From Anaerohabitans sp036788095 (GTDB taxonomy: Bacteria > Zhuqueibacterota > Zhuqueibacteria > Residuimicrobiales > Residuimicrobiaceae), in the NCBI GenBank assembly GCA_036788095.1, contig DAIQOA010000234.1, positions 1-6,461 on the forward strand: a stretch of 6,461 bases of DNA, given 5' to 3'. Positions 1-4,523 of the stretch are shown one piece after another. Within the stretch, counting starts at the first letter, position 1, and the number at the start of each line of letters is the position of its first letter. The position numbers were made by a program, and so were the translations under genes. The notes under the pieces are model-generated. The model had not been told where the DNA came from and did not search any database. It worked only from the letters and a program-made list of their open reading frames with translations.

Positions 1-55
1 CCCCACTGTCCGGACTCATCCACGCCTTCTGCCACTGCATATTGTCGTTGTCCAC
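1..55. repeat. 55-bp direct repeat, copy at the window edge
   Basis: These 55 bases match 1408-1462 without a mismatch. The match stops at base 56 (C here, G at 1463), and its other end is cut by the window edge, so the true repeat may be longer. Read on the minus strand it starts exactly at a codon (Val497) and encodes VDNDNMQWQKAWMSPDSG. The offset of 1407 bases is 469 codons, so the frame is kept. Confidence 0.95.
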
Positions 56-1543
56 CACAGCGGAGGAGGCCACTTTGAATTCCCACACAAAGGCGCCGGG
101 GCGAACTGTGGTGGAACTGCCGCGGCGGTTGTTGTGGAACAGATCCGCCTTGCCGTCCTTGTCCCCATCGCCCAACACCAGCTTGGGCCCAAGGATCGCC
201 ATCACCGGATCCGCCAACCCCGCATCCACCGGACTCTTGATGATCGTATAGTACTTCCAGTGCGCCGGATTCGTGTAATCCGTACCCACAAACTCCGCAT
301 TCACCAACCGGCTCGGATCCGCCGTCTCTCCCAATCCCCAGTACAAATCCGGCAACCCGTCAGCATCCACATCCCCCACCTGGATCTCACCGTTCGACAG
401 GCTCTTCTTCGGCCCCAATCCGATCGTCTCTTCCATCGTGTTCAACCGCCAAAAACGATCCTGTGCCAGCAAATGCGCCGGATCCATCGGGTTCAGCTTC
501 GCCACCCACAACGAATTCTGACCCTGCGCCCACGGCTCCACTAATCCAGGCGCCTGGTAAATGCCCACCATCTCCTTGATCCCATCCTTGTCCAAATCCA
601 CAAAATTAATCCCGTCCGTGCCACCCACCCGCACACTGTCCGGCACCACTCGCGCATCATCCGGTCCCCAGAAATACTCCGTCCATGCGTCCGGTCCCGT
701 ACAATCCAAATAGTATATCACCTGCTCCACCGTGTTCCGCTGCGGCAAAAACAGCTCATCATATCCGTCATTGTCCAGATCCTTCCCCTGGATCAACGCC
801 ACATTGTGCGCCGCCGTCTTCTTCTCAATCATATGCTCGATCCGGAACTGAACCTGACCAGGCACCAACGGCGGGATCACCTCCACAATGCCAAAATAGT
901 ACGTCGGATCCCCCTTGTAATTCAATCCAAACTCCCCATGCCCATCCTTGTCCCAATCCCCTGCCCCATTGTAGTACTCCATGTGATACACACTGTCCGC
1001 ATTCGTAATCGGCACACCATCCCAATCCACCGTCCATTCCATCGGCATCGGCAAAAACTCCGCCGAACCCGCCTGATGCTTGTAAACCCGGATCGGTGGA
1101 ATGTGATTCTCCTTCCCCTTGCCCGGCGTGCTGCGGATCAATATCAACTCGTCCGCTCCATCTCCATCCAAATCCGTTCCCACTACCCCTCGGTCGCCGC
1201 TTGCATCGTACAGGTTCTTTCCCGTCGCATCCACGTAATCCGTAAACCAACGGTACTCCCAGACATTGTCCCCCGCATTCTCGTACACAAACGTCCGCGC
1301 CTTGTCGTTGTCGTCAAACATGAACTCCAAATTACCATCCCCGTCAAAATCATACCACGCCCCTGCACAATGACCTCGCCGCGGCACCGGTATGTCCTCC
1401 TCTACCTCCCCACTGTCCGGACTCATCCACGCCTTCTGCCACTGCATATTGTCGTTGTCCACGCCTGTGGGCGCGGCATAGGCAGCCAAAGCCACAGTCA
1501 ATAGGGTCGTCAAGGCTAATAACAAATAAGTACGCCAACGCAT
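1..1543 (-). CDS. Secreted FG-GAP/VCBS-type beta-propeller protein with seven calcium loops; 3' end outside window
   Basis: The frame is open without a stop from ATG 1543 to the left edge (514 codons plus one base). The start is fixed by AAGGAGGT 5 nt upstream and by an immediate Sec signal peptide (MRWR, then TYLLLALTTLLTVALAAYA, cleavage near residue 23). Seven DxDxDG loops start at residues 65, 124, 196, 255, 316, 391 and 459 (DFDGDG, DLDGDG, DWDKDG, DLDNDG, DLDKDG, DVDADG, DGDKDG). Each is followed by a short hydrophobic strand such as ADELILI or YDELFLP. Spacing of 59-75 residues and a count of seven fit one integrin-alpha-like seven-bladed propeller that binds calcium. Such domains act in surface binding or as secreted scaffolds; the ligand is unknown. 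At residue 497 the sequence returns to VDNDNMQWQKAWMSPDSG, identical to residues 28-45, so a second propeller may follow outside the window. A T9SS-type tail would be expected further on but cannot be seen. Codon use is unlike the neighbouring genes from residue 28 to about 467. Confidence 0.85.
   Translation of the reverse strand, partial: MRWRTYLLLALTTLLTVALAAYAAPTGVDNDNMQWQKAWMSPDSGEVEEDIPVPRRGHCAGAWYDFDGDGNLEFMFDDNDKARTFVYENAGDNVWEYRWFTDYVDATGKNLYDASGDRGVVGTDLDGDGADELILIRSTPGKGKENHIPPIRVYKHQAGSAEFLPMPMEWTVDWDGVPITNADSVYHMEYYNGAGDWDKDGHGEFGLNYKGDPTYYFGIVEVIPPLVPGQVQFRIEHMIEKKTAAHNVALIQGKDLDNDGYDELFLPQRNTVEQVIYYLDCTGPDAWTEYFWGPDDARVVPDSVRVGGTDGINFVDLDKDGIKEMVGIYQAPGLVEPWAQGQNSLWVAKLNPMDPAHLLAQDRFWRLNTMEETIGLGPKKSLSNGEIQVGDVDADGLPDLYWGLGETADPSRLVNAEFVGTDYTNPAHWKYYTIIKSPVDAGLADPVMAILGPKLVLGDGDKDGKADLFHNNRRGSSTTVRPGAFVWEFKVASSAVVDNDNMQWQKAWMSPDSG
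152..1351 (-). repeat. Seven degenerate FG-GAP/VCBS calcium-loop repeats inside the propeller gene
   Basis: This span runs from the first to the seventh DxDxDG loop. The units diverge at protein level except for the aspartates, the glycine and the following E/D-hydrophobic strand. Some keep DNA similarity too, for example GACAAGGATGGG occurs in loops three and five. Acidic side chains at positions 1, 3 and 5 of each loop are the calcium ligands known from this family. No loop lacks any of the three aspartates, so all seven sites look intact. Confidence 0.85.
1408..1462. repeat. 55-bp direct repeat, copy just after the signal peptide
   Basis: This is identical to 1-55 and encodes residues 28-45 of the propeller protein, directly after the predicted signal-peptide cleavage region. 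It lies before the first calcium loop, while the other copy lies after the seventh, so the two copies bracket exactly one complete set of seven blades. Confidence 0.95.
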
Positions 1544-1548
1544 GGGTT

Positions 1549-1556
1549 ACCTCCTT
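1549..1556 (-). promoter_or_regulatory. Strong ribosome-binding site of the propeller gene
   Basis: AAGGAGGT on the minus strand lies 5 nt before ATG 1543, a full match to the usual 16S tail at good spacing. Together with the signal peptide directly after the ATG, it decides the start. Confidence 0.9.
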
Positions 1557-1581
1557 GTAGTGAGGTGAACAACAATTTAGC

Positions 1582-1605
1582 GCTGCACGGCGAGAGGCCG
1601 GCAGC
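1582..1605 (-). other. GC-rich hairpin in the leader of the propeller gene
   Basis: On the minus strand GCTGCCGGC pairs with GCCG-T-GCAGC around a CTCTC loop: nine GC-rich pairs with one bulged T. It lies about 25 nt upstream of the ribosome-binding site at 1549-1556. No run of T follows on either strand, so it is not a standard intrinsic terminator. It may shape access to the start region or protect the mRNA 5' part. Confidence 0.5.
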
Positions 1606-1634
1606 TTGTTTGAAAGCAAGGGCCGATTAGCGAG

Positions 1635-1646
1635 CATCACCTCCTT
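1635..1646 (-). promoter_or_regulatory. Extra extended Shine-Dalgarno motif in the propeller-gene leader (copy 2)
   Basis: AAGGAGGTGATG is identical to the motif at 1677-1688, 42 nt away. It can pair with the 16S rRNA tail over about 11 bases. The ATG inside it is only 2 nt from GGAGG, too close for efficient initiation. That frame would run out of frame across the true start to 1350 and encodes nothing recognisable. It may be a ribosome standby or decoy site, or the remnant of a small gene; this is inference. Confidence 0.5.
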
Positions 1647-1676
1647 CTCTGATCAAAGTCTCCCCTGAATTTATTT

Positions 1677-1688
1677 CATCACCTCCTT
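1677..1688 (-). promoter_or_regulatory. Extra extended Shine-Dalgarno motif in the propeller-gene leader (copy 1)
   Basis: AAGGAGGTGATG is followed at once by AAA TAA, so the only reading frame it could start is Met-Lys-stop. It lies 45 nt after the stop of the parvulin-like gene. A start-stop pair behind a perfect ribosome-binding motif could hold or reload ribosomes, but spacing to the ATG is again only 2 nt. Confidence 0.5.
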
Positions 1689-1732
1689 TAATGCGACTAC
1701 TGCAGATAGTTATGGCGGTTCTACCAATCGTT

Positions 1733-3442
1733 TTATAAATGGATTCGGATCTTGTAGTGCTTTTTTGCCTGGTCCAGCCAGTCGGCGATCGCCTGTTCAT
1801 GATGGGATTGCACATAATCGGCTTTCAGCTGTTCTCTGGCCTCTGCAAAGGTTTGCGTCCGTCCGGGTTCGAGAGCCAGCAACTGAATGATCGAGAAGCC
1901 GCCACGGTAGCGAAAAGGCGCACTGATCTCGCCGACGCGCATGCCGGAAAAAGCCAATTCGCCCAACTTGCCGTTCATGCCGACAGGAAAGGGACCGACA
2001 ATGCCCTGCTTGCGATTCTCCCGGTTCTGGCAATAGGTTTTCTGCAAAGCGGCGAAATCGTGGCCTTTCAAGGCCAGCCGATAGACTTGGTCGATGTCCG
2101 CTTTGGCAGTACGAAAGATCTCGCGCACCGTGGCCTGTTTTTTAACAACGAGGGACGCCTTGGAACGTTCATACAGAGCAGCCAGCTCGTTCTCGGGTAC
2201 ACTCATGGGATCGATCACCTGGCGCTGAATAACGTTCTTTTTTAAATAATAGACCAGCCAATTATGATATTCCTGTTTGACCGGCGCGGTCTGGTGAATT
2301 CGCAATTGTATCGCCTTATGCTTGACCAGGCGGTTGAGGTTGTATTCCCGCAGCAGCATCGCCACCACTTGGGGTTGATCCAGAGAACTCCAATAATGAG
2401 AAAACACCAACGGAAAAAATATGCCGATGGTCGTGCGCTCCACCGAGGAGACGCTGAGGGTTCGTGCTTTATCCGGCGATAGGAACAGTCCCGTGGAATC
2501 GGCACGTGTTTTCAAGCCGGCACAACGGCGGCAGAAAAAATCGATCTGTTCAGCGTCAGGCCGGTAATGATATTCGCTGAGAACGCTATCGTTCAAAGCC
2601 CGGGTGCGTCCGGAGATCTCATCCGCGTAAAGCTGATAGGCCTGTTCCAAAATTTCAGCCCTAGCCTGATCGAAGGGAGGACGCGTGTTGGGATGGATCT
2701 TGACCACCTGAACGAGCCAGACGGATCGATCATGAAAAAAAGGAGGCGTGGTGCCGCCCTCCTGCAGGGCGTAGGCTTTTTCGAAAAATATGCGCGGCGG
2801 CGTGGTGTGATCGAAAATGCCGATCTTACCGCTGTCCGCCCTTCCCGTCGTGTGCTCAGAATAACGGAAAGCCAACTTTTTGAACGAGGCGCCGGCCAGC
2901 AGCTGCTGATAGATCTCGCCGGCTTTGCGCAGCGCGGCCTTTTGGCCGGCGGCGGTCGGACCGGCGAAAAATTTCATGTACAACAGTTCAAGGGAGCGAT
3001 CGGAGTATTGATAAAGACGCTGCAGAAGCGGTTCAGTGATAACACGATCATCGACCTCTTGCCGGCGCCAGGCCTTGGCGGCGAGCTCTCGTTCCTTTTC
3101 CCGGGCGACGGCAAGCACTTTTTCATCGCCGTCGATGCCGAGCCGATGGGCTTCAAACAGAGTGATTTGCTCCTCGATCATCTCGTTCAGGACCTTGCGC
3201 CGGAGGTCCGGGTCCGCTTTCTCCAGCGCCTTTGCGCCATGTCTCCGTTTGAACTGCTCGGCAAAATCCTGATAGGTGATTTTAAAATCATCGATCCGGC
3301 CCACCACCCGGTCCGGATTATCGGTTTTGCCACAGACCATCAAACAGACCGCAGCCAGGATGAAACAAAAAAACAAAAGCCATTTACGCGTCTTCATAAT
3401 CTCCGCCTGTTGCCCGTTTTTTCCGTCGGTATACCGGTTCAT
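1733..3442 (-). CDS. SurA/PpiC-like peptidyl-prolyl isomerase family protein, probable lipoprotein, two parvulin-like domains
   Basis: The product is 569 residues from the ATG at 3442, chosen because AGGAG lies 5 nt upstream. A second ATG at residue 16 (3397, MKTRKWLLFF) gives a more normal signal peptide and has GGAG only 3 nt away. The hydrophobic stretch ends LMVCGK; Cys37 could be lipidated, but Val at -1 is a poor lipobox. Residues about 45-110 look like a SurA N-terminal helical region (VVGRIDDFKITYQDFAEQF, then LNEMIEEQITLFEAHRLGI). A first parvulin-like unit spans about 152-250 (FKKLAFRYSEHT, then GKIGIFDH, then FFEKAYALQEGG). A second spans about 434-525 (FAALQKTYCQN, then GIVGPFPVGMNGKLGELAF, then VGEISAPFRYRGGFSIIQL). 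Between them is a 180-residue linker with a CRRC motif at 304-307. Such proteins fold or escort outer-membrane and secreted proteins in the periplasm. The histidines usual in active parvulins (HIL and GYH positions) are not seen in either unit, so a chaperone role may outweigh catalysis. The gene starts 12 nt after the barrel gene and is probably translated from the same mRNA. Confidence 0.85.
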   Translation of the reverse strand: MNRYTDGKNGQQAEIMKTRKWLLFFCFILAAVCLMVCGKTDNPDRVVGRIDDFKITYQDFAEQFKRRHGAKALEKADPDLRRKVLNEMIEEQITLFEAHRLGIDGDEKVLAVAREKERELAAKAWRRQEVDDRVITEPLLQRLYQYSDRSLELLYMKFFAGPTAAGQKAALRKAGEIYQQLLAGASFKKLAFRYSEHTTGRADSGKIGIFDHTTPPRIFFEKAYALQEGGTTPPFFHDRSVWLVQVVKIHPNTRPPFDQARAEILEQAYQLYADEISGRTRALNDSVLSEYHYRPDAEQIDFFCRRCAGLKTRADSTGLFLSPDKARTLSVSSVERTTIGIFFPLVFSHYWSSLDQPQVVAMLLREYNLNRLVKHKAIQLRIHQTAPVKQEYHNWLVYYLKKNVIQRQVIDPMSVPENELAALYERSKASLVVKKQATVREIFRTAKADIDQVYRLALKGHDFAALQKTYCQNRENRKQGIVGPFPVGMNGKLGELAFSGMRVGEISAPFRYRGGFSIIQLLALEPGRTQTFAEAREQLKADYVQSHHEQAIADWLDQAKKHYKIRIHL

Positions 3443-3447
3443 GCGAT

Positions 3448-3452
3448 CTCCT
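3448..3452 (-). promoter_or_regulatory. Ribosome-binding site of the parvulin-like gene
   Basis: AGGAG lies 5 nt before ATG 3442, inside the 12-nt gap after the barrel gene stop. It favours the longer start over the ATG at 3397, even though the latter gives the more typical signal peptide. Confidence 0.75.
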
Positions 3453-3454
3453 GA

Positions 3455-4501
3455 TCAAAAGCTGATGGCAAGGGCGATCTTTTGTGTATTTTGAAAAATG
3501 CCGAAATCCTCATAGCTGTAATCGAGGGCCAACTGCATGGGCGACTTGGGCACCCGCACTTTCAGGCCGCCACCCAGGGTCAAGCCGCGTTCGGTGTCAT
3601 CCTCCAAAAGACTGCTGTAACCGGCACGGAGGAAAAACCGGTCCTGCAACGACCACTCGCCGCCGACGTTGATACTGCGCACGTTGTCCGAGGGTTCGCA
3701 AAATTCGACTGCCAGCAGCAGTGGCAACGCGCCGTTCGGATGGATCACCGTGGAAAGACCGGCGCGGAAATAGACCGGCAGGTTAAAGGAACCGGTTTTC
3801 AGATCCGCATCGATTTTTTCGTTGTTGCCGTATTCGTTCACCAGCATGTCATGGTAGACGAATGTATCGCGTCCTTGGTAATGCATCTTGCCGCCGACGT
3901 TGCTGACCGAAGCGCCCAGTTGGAACAGATCGAAAATCTGACTGAACAGCACGCCGCAATCAAAGGCGATAGTGGAAGAGGACATGTGCCACAGCCGGCT
4001 GGTGACATACTTGAAAGTGCCGCCCAGACTCAGCCGATCGGTCAACGCGCGGGCGAAGGACAGGCCCAGCGCCAGATCATAGGAGCCGGCACGTTCGCCG
4101 GTCCCATCCGGCAATTCCGGAGTGCGCACAATCAGGTCATCCATGGTCAGGGCATTCAGGCTCACGCCGATCACGCCAAGATAGCCCAGAGGAAAAGCGG
4201 CGGCGATGTAATCGTGGCTCAAATCGGCAATCCATTTGGAATGGATCAGGGCGATCTGATTGGAACGCAGGCCGGCCAGACCGGCGGCGTTCCAGTACAT
4301 GGCGGTCACGTCGCTGGACACCGAGGTAAACGCCCCGCCCATGGCATTGGCCCGGGCGCCCACACCGATGGTCAGAAAAGGACAGGCCGTAGTGCCCACC
4401 TTGCTGACATCGGTTTTAAAGGCGGTGACAAAGTACTGCGCCGAAGCCGAACCGGCCGCAGCAAAAAAGGCGCCCCAGAAAAACCATTTTTTGACTTTCA
4501 T
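3455..4501 (-). CDS. PorV/PorQ-family outer-membrane beta-barrel protein
   Basis: The product is 348 residues from the ATG at 4501. An in-frame GTG two codons upstream (4507) would place the AAAGGG ribosome-binding site against the start codon, so the ATG is preferred. The N-terminus is a clear Sec signal (MKVKKW, a hydrophobic stretch, cleavage likely at ASA|QYF near residue 21). The mature protein begins with the family signature GVGARANAMGGAFTSVSSD followed by AMYWNAAGLAGL. The rest alternates short hydrophobic strands with turns and ends in aromatic Phe (ALAISF), the usual C-terminal mark of outer-membrane barrels inserted by the BAM machinery. PorV in Porphyromonas is a T9SS shuttle that binds the C-terminal domains of cargo; PorQ and related proteins share the fold. 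Its place directly after a gene for a protein with such a domain supports a sorting role, but the family is broad (FadL-like fold) and its exact function is inferred. It is slightly shorter than P. gingivalis PorV. Confidence 0.85.
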   Translation of the reverse strand: MKVKKWFFWGAFFAAAGSASAQYFVTAFKTDVSKVGTTACPFLTIGVGARANAMGGAFTSVSSDVTAMYWNAAGLAGLRSNQIALIHSKWIADLSHDYIAAAFPLGYLGVIGVSLNALTMDDLIVRTPELPDGTGERAGSYDLALGLSFARALTDRLSLGGTFKYVTSRLWHMSSSTIAFDCGVLFSQIFDLFQLGASVSNVGGKMHYQGRDTFVYHDMLVNEYGNNEKIDADLKTGSFNLPVYFRAGLSTVIHPNGALPLLLAVEFCEPSDNVRSINVGGEWSLQDRFFLRAGYSSLLEDDTERGLTLGGGLKVRVPKSPMQLALDYSYEDFGIFQNTQKIALAISF

Positions 4502-4506
4502 AGTCA

Positions 4507-4512
4507 CCCTTT
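4507..4512 (-). promoter_or_regulatory. Ribosome-binding site of the PorV/PorQ-like gene
   Basis: AAAGGG lies 5 nt before ATG 4501, within the 22-nt gap after the upstream stop. The possible GTG start at 4507 would begin on the last base of this motif, which argues against it. Confidence 0.65.
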
Positions 4513-4523
4513 GTCGGTTGGAC

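Larger units (their letters stand above)
1544..1732 (-). other. 189-nt intergenic leader between the parvulin-like and propeller genes
   Basis: This is the only sizeable non-coding stretch in the window; the other gaps are 12 and 22 nt. In transcription order it holds two extended Shine-Dalgarno motifs, the hairpin, and then the functional ribosome-binding site. I see no convincing -35/-10 pair and no terminator with a T-tract, so read-through from the upstream operon cannot be excluded. No stretch over 300 bases in the window lacks a gene. Confidence 0.6.

Noticed and set aside
51..115. Perfect 10-bp inverted repeat TCCACCACAG (51-60) and CTGTGGTGGA (106-115), one arm touching the 55-bp repeat border
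   Set aside because: An inverted pair of this length within about 100 bases is expected roughly once by chance in a window of this size, and it lies inside coding sequence. There are no other signs of a mobile element end.
134..1504. Several plus-strand frames rich in Arg, Pro, His and Ile (134-544, 685-1008, 806-1504)
   Set aside because: Their odd composition comes from reading the complement of the G-ending codons of the propeller gene. The minus frame with seven DxDxDG loops explains the region fully.
1350..1640. Minus-strand 96-codon frame with an AAGGAGG motif at its start, overlapping the propeller start out of frame
   Set aside because: The start codons lie within or 2 nt from the motif, and about two thirds of the frame overlaps the propeller gene. 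The protein has no recognisable feature and its composition changes where the propeller gene begins. The motif itself is kept as a feature.
1635..1688. Plus-strand CATCACCTCCTT resembling the 3' end of 16S rRNA
   Set aside because: Only the anti-Shine-Dalgarno-like 11-12 bases match and nothing upstream resembles rRNA. It is simply the complement of a strong ribosome-binding motif.
1690..1735. AT-rich stretch after the parvulin-like stop as a possible promoter for the propeller gene
   Set aside because: TATAAA and CATAAC-like hexamers occur, but none has a plausible partner at 16-18 nt, so I do not call a promoter.
2567..3454. Plus-strand open frame of 295 codons opposite the parvulin-like gene
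   Set aside because: It is the complement of a well supported gene, has low-complexity composition and shows no domain.
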